Program-made: the position numbers and the translations under genes
Source: Trichostrongylus colubriformis
Taxonomy: Eukaryota; Nematoda; Chromadorea; Rhabditida; Trichostrongylidae
Direction of reading: 5' to 3'
Assembly: GCA_963978905.1 (NCBI GenBank)
Contig: OZ022257.1
Location: 34,113,685 to 34,177,684 of the forward strand
Length of the DNA stretch: 64,000 bases
Notes under the pieces: generated by a model
Told to the model about the DNA's origin: nothing
The model's input: the letters and a program-made list of their open reading frames with translations, nothing else
Database searches by the model: none
Shown: positions 47,578 to 58,863 of the stretch, in pieces
Position numbering within the stretch: the first letter of the stretch is position 1
Layout of the letters: each line of letters begins with the position of its first letter

Positions 47578-48998
47578 TACGTAACGGAACCGCTGGAAGC
47601 AAAACTCATACTAAGCTATGTTGTATAGAAATCGCTACATGGACGATGACTGGCATGCTCTAACCACTAGAACTACACGGTGCATTCCTCTAAATGTGAA
47701 ACATCAACTTGTATCTACACTTCAAAAGCACACTTTTTGCAACTTACCCAGAGGAAACTTTGAATAACCTCATTTTATACTTCTAGGATGACCGAGTAGG
47801 TCTTCGCTTTGATCGGCACCCCACCAACAAGGATATCAAGTTCGTCCACCATCCAAGCAACCAATTTCATGAAATCAATCCTCAATCATCGAAGCTTTCA
47901 TCGAGATGTAGAAATACGTCGCCGCTGGGAGCGGGTGGTAGGGATGACGGTTAGGACACACGGTCAGAAGGGCCACTAGGTCACGCGATGACCATGCACA
48001 TCCAGTAAATTATCCTACAAACCTCTTAAATCATCATCATTCATCAATACAACGAAACAGACTTCCAATGAGAATAGGATTTACCTGAACAAATTGTCTG
48101 AATTATTTATGTCACAGGGCAGAGGCCCGTCATAGTGTCACGACCTATGTCAAAATCCGTTTGTCCCAACCTACACCCAGGTGGCTTCCATATGACCTCC
48201 CCGCGCTGTTTGCTGCAAAAAGTAACGCCACCCTCATATAAAACCCGCTGCGAACCGATCCAGTCGCGTAGAGCGCGCTATCTTTTCTACAGTAAATTTC
48301 GCCGTCTTCCAGTATACTCCTCCAAATCTTAGAGTAATGTATTACGACCTCCCGTTGAGGATTTCTTCACAGAGGCCAGACCCTGGAGGGTATCATGCAC
48401 AGCTGCATCATGCCGAACTTCGAAGACACATTTAGCCTGTCCCGTAGCGCATATGGACATAACACACTTGGTTCATCATATATATCAGGTCAAAAGGACA
48501 GTTTTGGCCGGTTTTTAAAATTTCAACTTCGGGGGATCATATCGGCTCAGAAAGCATCTTTTCTCTCAGAATGAGCATCATTTGATTTGCTGCACTCTTG
48601 GCAACATTATGCATACGTATATATCTCAATTTGATGAAGGGCTGATGATTTATATTGCGCGAAATGGAAAAAGTCGACTCCAAATCGCCACTCTCTCTGA
48701 ACATACTGCTACTGAAGGAGCTGTCCAGATGTTTCGGAAAGTGAGGCTTAGTTAACGCTGGATGTGGTGAATATGATGTACAAGTGAGGGCTTCAGCCTG
48801 CAACTGCTTCAATTACTGGAAGAGAATTTGAAAAAATGCGCTCGCGGATGGCTGCTTCGAGGGGTCGTGCGGCACCCATTTTTTGGATTTTTCCAGAACA
48901 AGGCTACTTGAGGTGGTCATCTAAGTTTGTTCGTTGAGGGCCAGTACTTGTGGATATCCCCTGCAAATATGGAAATATCATCGCCTCCTGCCGTTTTA
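47578..48998. other. Spacer, unassigned
   Basis: No gene recognised. The sequence at about 47650-47700 (GTGGTTAGAGCATGCCAGT on the minus strand) resembles part of a tRNA D arm, but no complete tRNA fold follows. Confidence 0.35.
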
Positions 48999-49541
48999 TT
49001 AGGTTGTTCGGAAAGAAATGCGCGTTGAATTTGTCCATTTTTCTCTCCTACTATAAAAGATTCTTCAAAACAGTTCAATCTATTAGAAAGAGATTTTTGT
49101 TGTGCATCTTTCCATATATCTTTGTCTATGTCTACTTGGTTTTTTTCAAAGAAAAAAAAGAGTTTCAACGACTTGAGGCCGACTTCCATGTTCTTCGTCA
49201 TCCAAGCTTTCATTACCGTTTTTTAAACGCTGGAACTTTGCCCGACACTTTATACAGCCAAATCTTTCTGCAAACATTATACGCATGGCGACAAATATTT
49301 ACCGCTTATTGCATTGAATCTTGCATTTTTTTTTGAAATTTTTTTTTCAAAATTTTGAAAAAAAAATTGAAATTCTCTTTTGAATTTTTTCTCCGAAAAA
49401 AACAAGTAGATATAGACAAAAGCATGCAAAAGATGCGCAATAAAATTCTCTTTCTAACAGACAAAACGGTTTTACAAAATCTTCTGTAGTAGAAGAGAAA
49501 TAGATGGACAAAAAACGCACATTTCTTTCCGAGCAACCTAA
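48999..49541. mobile_element. Mariner-type MITE, 543 bp, with long inverted repeats
   Basis: The left end TTAGGTTGTTCGGAAAGAAA and the complementary right end (TTTCTTTCCGAGCAACCTAA) are flanked by TA (48997-48998, 49542-49543). Imperfect inverted similarity extends about 150 bp inwards (TTTGTCCAT, TTCTACTA, TAGAAAGAGA, TATCTTTGTC). The end sequence is typical of the mariner/irritans type. The interior holds an A/T hairpin near 49330-49375. No transposase can be read. Confidence 0.8.
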
Positions 49542-49543
49542 TA

Positions 49544-50545
49544 GTTAAAGCGATTTGATCAATTGAAAATCCGAGCAGCTCGTTCTCAGTTCTGCACTTC
49601 TGAAAGGGACAAGGTGTTCCATCCAATGCTTCACCCCCTCCTTTCGCAATATTCACATTTGTGGTCCTCTTCGCTGGGATTCGGCTAAACAAGAACTCGT
49701 GAAGTGAAGTCATCTTGAGAGTGCCATTTACGCGGTACTTTTGAATTTCTCTAATAGTTTGAAAACCTTGTGGCATTCCAAATAAAACATGTATTTAGAA
49801 AGAGCAACTTTTTGTCTATCTAAGGAGCACAATATGTCAGCTGATTCATGTCGACGCACTCTGATATTTGAATTTATCTTGTGAACGCGAAAAAGCGACC
49901 AGAACTTTCCTTGCAACCTGATATTTGACCTATTTAGATTTATAAAACTAAATTTTTAGAAGACAGTTTTAACAGATTGCAGATGGAAACATTTGCACTC
50001 TCTTCTCGAAAGTCTATTAAGTCTTGTGTGTATCTAGTCACAATTTGCTGCGATCCATGAATTCGACTCATAATTTTGTTTCAGAAGACCACAACAGCTC
50101 GCAGAGATAACTTCATGGTTACGGAATTATTGCAAGATGAAATGATTGCCTAATTCTCTGTGTACCAACTCCAGCCGATATCATGTAGAGAAAATATGAT
50201 TCTCACTCCTCAACCAGTTAGACTGTACATGGCTGCTGTACATGGCTTTTTCCATAACTCCCGTCTATTGTCGCAGATTCTAACCGAATCAGAGGCAGGA
50301 TTTGCAAGAGTCAGGATTTTCGAGAGATTTGAACCAGGAAACTTTCGCCCTTGATACTTCCAATTGCAGACCACACTCAGCTCCAGGCATTCATGACGAC
50401 CTTGTGGTGGATCAGAACTGCTGGTGACACCGCCGACTCTGTTGCTCTTTTAATTTTCCCGGAACGTTTCAACTTTTTCAATGTACTCCATGTCCACTCT
50501 CCATTAATCTCGGCTTTTAAAAGCGATCAGTAAAAGGCTTGTGGT
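49544..50545. other. Unassigned stretch with minus-strand open frames
   Basis: A minus frame entering the MITE from 49776 (MPQGFQTIREIQKYRV...) and another at 49916-49728 read as protein-like but match nothing I know. The first runs into MITE sequence at 49541, so at most its upstream part could be exon. Not called as a gene. Confidence 0.3.
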
Positions 50546-50788
50546 GAGCCTCCGAGATTGTTATGATATTTATTCAGCTAACGTTTCGGCGCATCGCCTT
50601 CTCCAGAGCCTGTAAAGCCGAAACATATCAGTGATACAACACGTCGAACACCCTACATATACCGTTGAATATGTACCCCAGGGTATTCGACGTGTTGTAT
50701 CACTGATATGCTTTGGCTTGGCAGGTTCTGAGGGAGGTGATTCGCCGAAACGTTAGCCGAATAAATATCATAACAATTTCGGAGGTTC
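50546..50788. repeat. Inverted pair of Penelope-type terminal repeats with hammerhead-like cores
   Basis: Arms 50546-50661 and 50672-50788 are reverse complements at high but imperfect identity. Each arm, read outward, ends in GCCGAAACGTTAGC, then GAATAAATATCATAACAAT. Each contains a hammerhead-like layout: CTGGAGA-(GGCG..CGCC)-GAAAC on the minus strand (50606-50582) and CTGAGGG-(AGGTGATTCGCC)-GAAAC on the plus strand (50728-50752). The ribozyme core consensus is CUGANGA-stem-GAAA; each arm departs from it by one base at a different position. No retroelement protein lies beside it. Confidence 0.6.
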
Positions 50789-53000
50789 AGAACAAGCGTC
50801 TTACTGAATTTTTTGTTTATTCGTGTTCCTGTGATTTTCCCGCTTTTCAGTGTTTACGTCCTATGAACTTTTCTTTTTGAATGTTTTCAGAGGGATTAAG
50901 GTTGAACGAACTTTAGTGGATTAATCCTTTCGTCCTTGGATTTTTCTCAACAACAAAGAAATTTAATTCAACTTCTCATTACTCGCATGCTTACAAACAG
51001 AAATTAACGAAATTTGGAGCTTTTTTTCCATTACGATTCAAACAACTGGAAAGCTTTTTGACTACGAACTAAGGAACTGGTAAGCTGTGAGAATTTCAAC
51101 TCCCATGCTTAGAATCACATGAAGAAAAGGCTTAAATTAGAATTGATAACATTACTCAACGTGATAGAGCCACACAAGGCCTTATAACGTCTTACAACTT
51201 CACAGCACCTCATAACACTATAGCAATGGTTGATATGTACCTATGTGACGGCCACCACGATTTATCGTCGCACTTGTACATGGATCTTGTGGTGCAAATA
51301 ACAACACGAATGAAGTGGGGAATACAAAGCAATATTTGTATGGTAAAGGCCGTGCGAAGGACTTAGCCGGGTAGCGAATCTGTTGTGGCCGTAATGTAGA
51401 CCTTTGAATTAAGCTGACAATTGCTACTACTGAAGCCGAAAGAGTTAGACATTTGAGCGAAGACATAATTGTTCCCTTTCGCTTTGAATTACTGCGGAAT
51501 GAATGTTTCAAGAGGGTATACCAGTTCTAGTTTTTTGTAAGCACCAGTATCATCCAAAATCGGTATAATGCCGTTTTGTAAAAACAAATCCGCGAGTAGC
51601 CTCTTCGGATATAAGCAGGTTAGAACATCCACTTGCCTATCAAAGAGGTGACGGACACGTGGTCAGGGGCGCAGGGTGAGAAGCAAATCAAAATTAGGAG
51701 CGAAAAATTGCACTGCGCTCTGCCTGACTCTCCCTGTCCAAATGTTCTAGGCGGGAACTCGAACGAGTTGCTTTTCTTTCAGTTTTCCAATTTCTACCTC
51801 GGAACGGAGAAAATTTCTCGTTTCCTTTTAGCTCCTGTTTATGTACTGTATAAAGCAAAGTGATTTTAGGAAGAATTGGAACCGTGAAATTTCCATGTAC
51901 AATTCCTTTGGAAGTGCTCAATCTCACTGGAAATCAAGAAATTCGCGAAAATGCAAAGACCTTAATGAAAAAGTTGTAAAAATTGTGTGACTATGAAAAG
52001 TCGTGTATACGGGTGTCGTACTCGCGTATTGTACGTTTACACGGACAGTAAAGTCAGGATCAACCAATCCTGATATGTTCTTCGAGAATTAGAAAAACGT
52101 TCATGCTATATCCTCTTCCATCGACATCCGAAGATGAAACTATCCATCAGCTGAAGAAAAGACACCGTGATTGTGCATTTCTGACGCAGTTGTGGAAATT
52201 CGATGAGGCCACTGTCGCTCTGGATCTTTATGGGCTTCTGGCCGACCTTTTGGCTGTTGACTGCGTACCTTTGAGGCAGAAAGACACACCACAACATGAG
52301 ACATCACATGTGTGCATCATTGGGACAGACGGTTCTGGTCTTGACGTAGGGTGTATTGATTTTGCTCGGTCCTGCAGCGATGGCGGTACCCTTTGCCAGA
52401 TTTCAGGAGCAGGCGCTTGAGGACCCAACTAATACGGCACCCTAGCTCGTACCCATCGTATCGCGTTACGCCCTGCCACACGAGTATTTCATCCTAATGG
52501 CACATACTCGCGACACCACGCTTTGAGGATTAGTTTAGGCACCCCGTATAATAACGTTTACCGTGTCCTACGCTCAAGTTTAGTGATCGCGCGGTGGACG
52601 GAGCTCCACGTTTTGCGCTGGGTTTTGAAGCTCTCGAAAATACTGTTTTTCAAAGTAGGAGTGGAAGTACAAGTGTACAATTCCCTAGCTTCCTCCTACT
52701 GCTCATGTCGCAGGAGTCGATTTGGTGTTGCGGGGTCTCATCAGATGGAAAAAGATTCAAGGACAACTCTTTGCATCTTTCGTTCCTCTTTCCTTTACCA
52801 CCATCTCATTAAAATTTTGTGAAGTTCTCGGTGAATTCTTCGTAAATAAACCACAGTCAGGAATGCAGTGAATATCTCGAAAGCATAAGAAACAGACAAA
52901 ATTTAGGAAGACGAAAATTCAATCATATTTTGCGTTTGTAATTGACGTTCTATCGATGGGAAGCAGCAAACTGCCAAATCCTTGGCTAATGGTCCCAGAG
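50789..53000. other. Intergenic, unassigned
   Basis: No recognised gene in 2.2 kb. The plus frame 52103-52420 (containing KRHRDCAFLTQLWKFDEATV) is protein-like but unidentified and overlaps equally open minus frames. Confidence 0.35.
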
Positions 53001-53241
53001 GGGTGGGGTCCACGAGGTCGAATTTCCGCTTCGCGACGTTTCACTCGCGGCGCCCCCGTACGACTCGCCGTATCGATTGCCCTTGGTCGGCCGGCCGAGC
53101 GTGACTGCGTCACGTCTGCGCTTTCCACTCATGCCACACTGCCTCGCTTGAAGGCTGCCATGCCCTGCCACTAGCACTCGTACCCCCCGTGCCGCTCATC
53201 GCGCGCGGCCGCGCGGAAATTCGACCTCGTGGACCCCACCC
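53001..53241. mobile_element. MITE with 29-bp perfect inverted repeats and 9-bp target duplication
   Basis: Left end 53001-53029 (GGGTGGGGTCCACGAGGTCG, continuing AATTTCCGC) is exactly complementary to 53213-53241. A 9-bp direct repeat GTCCCAGAG flanks it (52992-53000 and 53242-53250). A 9-bp duplication with G-rich inverted ends suggests a Mutator-like (MULE) non-autonomous element. The 183-bp interior is G+C-rich and non-coding. Confidence 0.85.
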
Positions 53242-53250
53242 GTCCCAGAG

Positions 53251-53840
53251 GGTTGGCCGAGCTACTCGTAGTCATGGTAATGAAGGTGACAGTGATATTG
53301 TATCTCTTAGGTGTCACCTGTTGTTTATGTTATTGAAACAGAATAAAATCAAAACTGGCACGTTGCGATATTTTGGACTGCAGGGGACCTACTGCTCCAA
53401 CACATTCACGGACATCCTACCGGACAGCCTACCGACTGTTGCACGTAACTCAAGCAGTTTACTACGTTACTTCACACCGGCAAACTCCTCCACAGTAAAA
53501 TCGATCAACTCGCACTTTTACTCCCGACGATTTGACGCGAAAGCTCCCCTGCACAATGCCCCCTCTCTGTCATTTCGACTTCTACTGTGACTTATAGCGA
53601 CGTTTCCTTGCGTTTACCTCGTTCTTGCTCTTTTTTCAATTGCTTGGGTGGGGCTCGATTGATTGATTTTTCGCACCGCGGCGTCGCACTTGCGGCGCCG
53701 TCAGCACGACTGCTGCAGTCGGTTGAAATTCCTCTCAGTATGCAGTGGGCCGGTATCGTGAGGGACCTTCAAAGATTGAAGCTTCGGAAGTTCTTATATG
53801 TTGTGGTTGTTGCTGTTTCAACGTATAAAACCACAAACAA
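53251..53840. other. Spacer, unassigned
   Basis: About 590 bp with no recognised gene or repeat. Confidence 0.4.
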
Positions 53841-53958
53841 CTCGCACTCGCCGCCCCGAGAAAATTCGACAATCGACCCCCACCCGGTTGGCTCAAGCAC
53901 TCGCACTCGCCGCCCCGCGAAAATTCGACAATCGACCCCCACCCGGTTGGCTCAAGCA
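53841..53958 (+). repeat. 59-bp tandem duplication
   Basis: Unit 53841-53899, starting CTCGCACTCGCCGCCCCG, repeats at 53900-53958 with a single change (A to C after GCCCCG). The repetitive minus-strand open frame over it is a by-product. Confidence 0.9.
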
Positions 53959-54148
53959 AGATAGGTTGTGATGATTTTATTTCACGAGTTTTTGCTTCTC
54001 TTTAGTATTGAATGATTTCTGCTGTCATATCTAATACAGTTTTAGTTCTAGCTATTTATAGGCTGAAGAAAAAGCAGCTGTGACAAAAGCACATTAGACA
54101 AATTGTTCAAAAATTCCCTCACGTTTGTACACCCTACCCCTTTTGTTT

Positions 54149-54957
54149 TTTCTCCAGGTTGTTCAGCCAGATGAAGAAAGTGTTCAGCTATAACGTCCCC
54201 GACGGCTACTGGCACTATCGCACGAGGGACAAACTTAAGTTTTCAAGAAGAACTACAAAGAAGGAGGTGTCATGGCGTGGGATCAAATAATCAATCGAAT
54301 TTTCGTTTAGATCTCGAAAGGATGAACCATCCGATTACCGAGCCTTTGTGCGCCGTACACTTCTCTTGTCAAGCGTTTCTAAATCTTCAGCAAAATCTTG
54401 TTTTCAGGTAAGTCAATGGACCAGGCCATGTCGACTGAAACACTCGATCATGGTGAAGCCGTCACCGAATGGACCTTCTGACCCGGATAACGAACGGCTC
54501 CGATCTTAACCTGATGGAAGATTATCTGGGGTTTCATGGCGAAAAGAAAAAAAGACCGATTGGAAGGATTCAGGCGTTGTCATCGAAGTGTGGCAGCATG
54601 TGGTTTAAAAACATTCTGAAAATCTTTACATGGACCTATATCATCAAAATTTGTGGCCATTCGAAGCAATGGAGGACCAGCTGATCGCGAAATCAGCATT
54701 TTTCTCTTTTTCGTTATTTCTCGATTGACGAATGCGTCAATCTGTTCAGTGGCTGTATAATTTTGCAAAATGGTATAACCGCCATTTTCAAAACAAATTT
54801 AGAGAAGAATCTTATGTTTCTTGGCTAAAATTTTTTATGGATGCGCGAATGCGCATCCACACTGGCTACATCTTTCACTTAGAGACTTTTTTGAATAACT
54901 CTGCGAGCAGGGTTTTTGGACAATTTATAGGTGGCTGTATAATTATGCAGAGCACTG
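54149..54957 (+). mobile_element. Tc3-like transposon remnant, 3' half with right inverted repeat
   Basis: A CTCCAG acceptor-like site at 54152-54157 precedes transposase remnants FSQMKKVFSYNVPDGYWHY (54162-54218), KLKFSRRTTKKEVSWRG, and SDLNLMEDYLGF (near 54502, the NPxEN region). The first catalytic Asp position is Gln. The right terminal repeat ends at 54957 (GCAGAGCACTG) with TA after it. It again shows two similar sites: GTGGCTGTATAATTATGCAG at the edge (54931) and GTGGCTGTATAATTTTGCAA inside (54749). The left half and left repeat are not seen. Many stops make the protein dead. Confidence 0.72.
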
Positions 54958-55289
54958 TAGGGTCAGTAACGATATTTGTTGAAACTAATAATTTACCCAT
55001 AGGCTACAGTGGTCGTATTCTAGAGTAAACGATGTCTCGGATTCCATAGCACTCAATTATAGTCTCTTATCAGCCTTCATTGGCTATTATCATTTCTGGT
55101 TCAGGTCACACACTGCCAATCGTAGAAATGCCCACACCGTTACGTCAAAGTGCCAGCACTACACTGTCGCTCGAGTGGTTTACTAGTTCGATAACCCCTC
55201 GATAGTTCGACAGTGTCCTCTGACGTTAATCATCAGCGGTTCTCAGTCGTTATCACTTTGGATCACACACTGATGATATGCCCTTTCCA

Positions 55290-55500
55290 ACCAACATGAT
55301 ATCTATTGGTGTCAACGCTCCATTATCAACTCAAAAACTGCAGTACATTTGGTAGCATCTGCCTTCCAATGCTCCTTATCAGCCACTATCAGTTGCTATC
55401 AGTACGATATATCAGTACCTGCCACCCCTGTATTATATGTAAAATTCATCATCCCTTTTTGCTGCGACGCGAGATATGAATTATCCAGTCAATCACAAAT
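55290..55500 (+). repeat. Dispersed repeat family A, copy 2
   Basis: Contains CCAATGCTCCTTATCAGCC, ACTATCAGTTGCTATCAGTA and TTTTGCTGCGACGCGAGATA, matching the copy at 6440-6780. The CA-rich terminal part is missing or diverged. Confidence 0.6.
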
Positions 55501-55530
55501 CTACAGAAACTTGGCTGTTTATATGCAACC

Positions 55531-55667
55531 AGTTGGGCTATCGCACAGTACTGCGTCAACAGAGTTAAGTAATGGCAAAATGGTCGATACTGACCAACAA
55601 TATCGAAGAAGTTCATATCGTACAGCTCCACATTACGATAAGCGCAGTACTGAGCGGTAGCCCAACT
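55531..55667. mobile_element. Small foldback element, 137 bp
   Basis: The left end AGTTGGGCTATCGCACAGTA pairs with the right end TACTGAGCGGTAGCCCAACT, with two mismatches over 20 bp; weaker pairing continues to a centre near 55600. It resembles a MITE. No clear target duplication was found, so the termini are uncertain. Confidence 0.5.
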
Positions 55668-55984
55668 TGTATTTCCATAAATACCTATCACTACTGGGAA
55701 GCCTACGTAGTTCAGCAGTCGAAACATCGCGTTGCTACTGATATCGCATACAAAGAATACTCATTTGCTGAGCATTTAGTGCTTAACCTATTGGGTTTCG
55801 ACAATTTAGTCATTTACTGTAGCACATCGCACCGCTGCAGAAGGCCGTTAACTTTCGGGGGCCCAGATGATTTAGCGTCGATACCCCTTGTGGTCACTAT
55901 CGGGAGATTAGGTGGCTTGAGGACCGGTAGTTTTATGCTCCATTGCAGATTGGAAGCAATTTGTCCACTTCCTCAGATGTGATT

Positions 55985-56259
55985 CTTACATGTTGCGAGT
56001 AGATTCATATGCCAGTTGTCGATGCTCGTCGTTTTTGTGAATATGTACTTGTATTTGGAAATGTACATAGCCTTGCGGCCGATACCCAATATTGTTGCTG
56101 TACTGCATGAGAGAATGAATCATTTGCTTCGCTACTCCAGTCTGATGTAGATCGCAGTATCAAGATACGTGCACCGTTATCTGGAACGCTAGGCAAAATA
56201 GCAGTCGATACATCGGCAACTGATCTCAGAGCATAAATAAAAATGCTCACCCATGACAC
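55985..56259 (-). repeat. Dispersed, coding-like repeat family B, copy 1
   Basis: The minus-strand frame contains SVADVSTAILPSVPDNGARI and, further on, NDSFSHAVQQQYWVSAARL. A diverged copy at 61785-61971 (plus strand) carries SVADVSTAKLPSV and NHFVMRYQQQHW. Conservation at the amino-acid level suggests a fragment of a repeated protein-coding element. I do not recognise the family. The copy starts only about 25 bp past the RTE-type LINE stop codon. Confidence 0.5.
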
Positions 56260-56281
56260 TGAGTGTCAGACGCTTTTTCTA

Positions 56282-58476
56282 TTATTTACTTAGATGACTT
56301 AGGCGACCCGTTCCTCAGCAAGCGGTTGGCTTTGCTCGGGTCACAACTTCTTTCCATTTGTACCGATCTTGCGCCACAGTCGTCCAATGGGCGATCAGCT
56401 GTAATGAGGCTGGATTAACGACATTGTTTCAGAGTGCGATCGAGTCGAACCATCGCGCAGGCGGTCGACCACGTGCGCGCGTGAGGTCCCTTGGGTACCA
56501 ACGGATAGTGGCAGCACTCCATCGGCCATCAATGCTCCACATGCCCTGCTTAGCGATGGTTTGATTCGTCGGCATATGCAAGCACATCCTACCCTAGACA
56601 TGGATTTTCTGTCACAGTTGTACAGGCCAAGTTTCCGTCGACGGGTAAGCGTGAACCCCTGCAGCCGCCGTTCTAGCGAAGCCTGCGTCGTTTTCAACTG
56701 TTCGCCGTCAGTGTCCAGGTCTCGCATCCGTAGCACAGCGCCGGTAGCACAACTGAATTGAACAGCTCGGCTCGAAGTTTAATGTCCTCGGCGCCGTCGA
56801 TCACACTCTTGATGCAATTAAATGTAGACCCGACTTGAGATTGTTTCTCATATTGAAAGACCGGCCTAGATATACATATTCCGTTACCTCCTCGAGCGCA
56901 TTCCCGTTGAGGCACACTGGGCCTGGTGGCACGAACGTGCTCCGCATGACCTTCGTCTTGGCTCTCTCACAGTTGAGGCTGCTGAGCATTAACGATTAGT
57001 TGCTTGTCGTGTGCGTGATCAACACCAGGTCATCCGCGAATCGGAGAGGATCCAGCTACCTGCCATCTGTGTTGATAACAAAATCGGTCCAATCACACCG
57101 AGGTATGGCGACTCTGAACATGCCGAAAACAGGTTTGGCGAGATCGGTGCAGGTCACCCTTCTCGATTGTCACCTCGACATCACTTGCAAAAGGTCGGAT
57201 GGTTGCTGTACAGCCACCCAGTATAGCACCGTTGTAGAGTACAGGTACACCGTCTTTCCACTCCCTGCTCCTCCAGCATTTTCACGTTTTTTACATAGGC
57301 TGGCTCAACAAAACAAATGCCTTCCTATAATCGATGAAAGTGAAGACGAGAGGCATTTGGTGTTCACGAGCTACCTCTATCAAGCGGTAACATGTGGTGA
57401 TATGGTCCACGGTGCTGAATGATCGACGAAACCCTGCCCGCTCGACCGGTTGTGGATCATCCAAAGTTTTTCGTGCTCGGCTTACGATACAATGGGTGAA
57501 GACTTTATATAGCACTGACAGTAGAGTGATGGGGGGGGGGGGGGGGGGTAATTTGACAAGTCTTTGTCCCCCTTCTTCAATAGCGGAACTGTTTTTGATC
57601 GCTTCCAAGCGGCTGCTACCTCGCACTCCGTTATATAACGTGTGTCTCTCGCTGCTAATGCTGAGTATTGCGGCGTACCGCAAGCTTGTGAGAGTTCTAC
57701 TGTGATCTCATCACTGCGAGGCGACATCCCTACAGACATGTTATCGATGGCATGGTGCCTTTCCGGCGACAGGATAAGCAGAACGTCTTCTCCAGTATCC
57801 GAATTTCTCGGACCGGGTGCATGGTTTGATTTGTAAAGACCGAAGTAAAATCCGACAAACAATCCTCCCATTTCCGTCCCCGACGAGGTGCGGGTGCCAT
57901 CAGAATTCTTCAAGCACGGAATTGTCTGGTGGTACTCGGCCAAGCTTCTTCTAACCCTTCCAAAACTGCTTTTCTTCTCGGCTGCCCTCAGCAAACTGTT
58001 ACGGATGTAGTTAGTATGGTCCTCGATGACTTTTTTCCTGCACATTCTACTGAGGGTCGTGTACTCTCATGATTAGCGCTGCGATCCATTTGCTCCCGCT
58101 TCTCTAGCAGAGACCGTGTAGGCGAGGAGATGCCACACCCGTTGTGAGTGGGGCATTGTGGCGACAGCGATTCCTTATTCCATTTATTGTGTTCACAAGC
58201 GATTCGTTGTCATCGGTGAGACCTCTTTCATCGCGAAACTTTCTTCCATTGCCATCGTGGCAGCTGAATCGAGAACTGTTGTAGGTGGTCTTCTAGACAA
58301 GATGCGAACAAGGCGTGTCCATCAGCGATCGAAGTGGAATCGAGCTATCAACAGACGATGATCTTTGCCAGTGTTGATCGAAGGTACAACGGCCACGTCA
58401 TTCATTGCTTTACGATTGCAGAGGATTTGGTCTAGCTCATAAAGGTGCTGTCCGTTTGCGGAGATGTCCGTCCACC
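56282..58476 (-). pseudogene. RTE-type non-LTR retrotransposon (endonuclease end + reverse transcriptase), dead
   Basis: An RTE LINE protein nicks DNA with an AP-type endonuclease and primes reverse transcription there. Minus-strand blocks in order: endonuclease C-terminus YELDQILCNRKAMNDVAVV with GKDHRLLIARF (58437-58330); linker EDHTNYIRNSLLRAAEK; EITVELSQACG, ECEVAAAWKRSKTVPLLKKG; RT palm LSVLYKVFTHCIVSRARKTL, ERAGFRRSFSTVDHITTC, LVFTFIDYRKAF (first catalytic Asp); PLRFADDLVLIT (FADD box, near 57040); NCERAKTKVMRSTFVPPG, ELFNSVVLPALCYGCETW; and a C-terminal AR-RGRPPARWFDSI with YKWKEVV. A G18 tract replaces the codons before LLSVLYK, and several frameshifts and stops occur. The N-terminal endonuclease is truncated at about 58476; the last stop is at 56282. 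Confidence 0.85.
57531..57548 (+). repeat. Mononucleotide G18 tract inside the RTE reverse transcriptase
   Basis: Eighteen G on the plus strand, read as a Pro run on the coding strand; the reading frame changes across it. Confidence 0.95.
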
Positions 58477-58776
58477 TGTTAAGTCAGGATCCCATTACCT
58501 TAACTTTTACTCCATTTACAATATCCTCATTTTTTCATTATTTTTGGCGTCACATTATATGCCCTAACATAAGTGCAAGTTATGCTCATTGCCGCCTGAA
58601 CTTTTCCCATAGACCGTTTATCCAGTCATTAAAAATAGCTCTACTATTGTGCAAAAAATTTCGCTTTTAAAAATATAACTAGTCGTATCGGAGATTTATT
58701 GGATTTTGTCGATTATATATTATTTATCAATCCTATAAATTTCAGAATTTCGGGCGAATCTGGGTAGGTAACGGAG
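58477..58776. other. AT-rich spacer
   Basis: Between the LINE 5' truncation point and the small MITE. Nothing recognised. Confidence 0.4.
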
Positions 58777-58853
58777 AGGTGTATATCGCTAGGACAGAAC
58801 CGTCGCGTGCCGAACACGGCCACGCCACGTTTCTGTCCTAGCGATATACACCC
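58777..58853. mobile_element. 77-bp hairpin MITE with 10-bp target duplication
   Basis: Perfect 22-bp arms lie at 58778-58799 (GGTGTATATCGCTAGGACAG, then AA) and 58831-58852, with a 31-base loop. The direct repeat GGTAACGGAG flanks it (58767-58776 and 58854-58863). The 10-bp duplication again suggests a Mutator-like source. Its loop/right arm string GCCGAACACGGCCACGC resembles sequence at about 29665 (GCCGCAAGCGGCCACGC), so it may be a short family member. Confidence 0.82.
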
Positions 58854-58863
58854 GGTAACGGAG

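Noticed and set aside
47640..47690. Minus-strand D-arm-like string GTGGTTAGAGCATGCC
   Set aside because: The remaining cloverleaf and a T-loop box are absent; at best a tRNA-derived relic.
53735..53964. Open frames spanning the 59-bp tandem duplication
   Set aside because: Repetitive peptides arise from the duplication; no motif or splice context.
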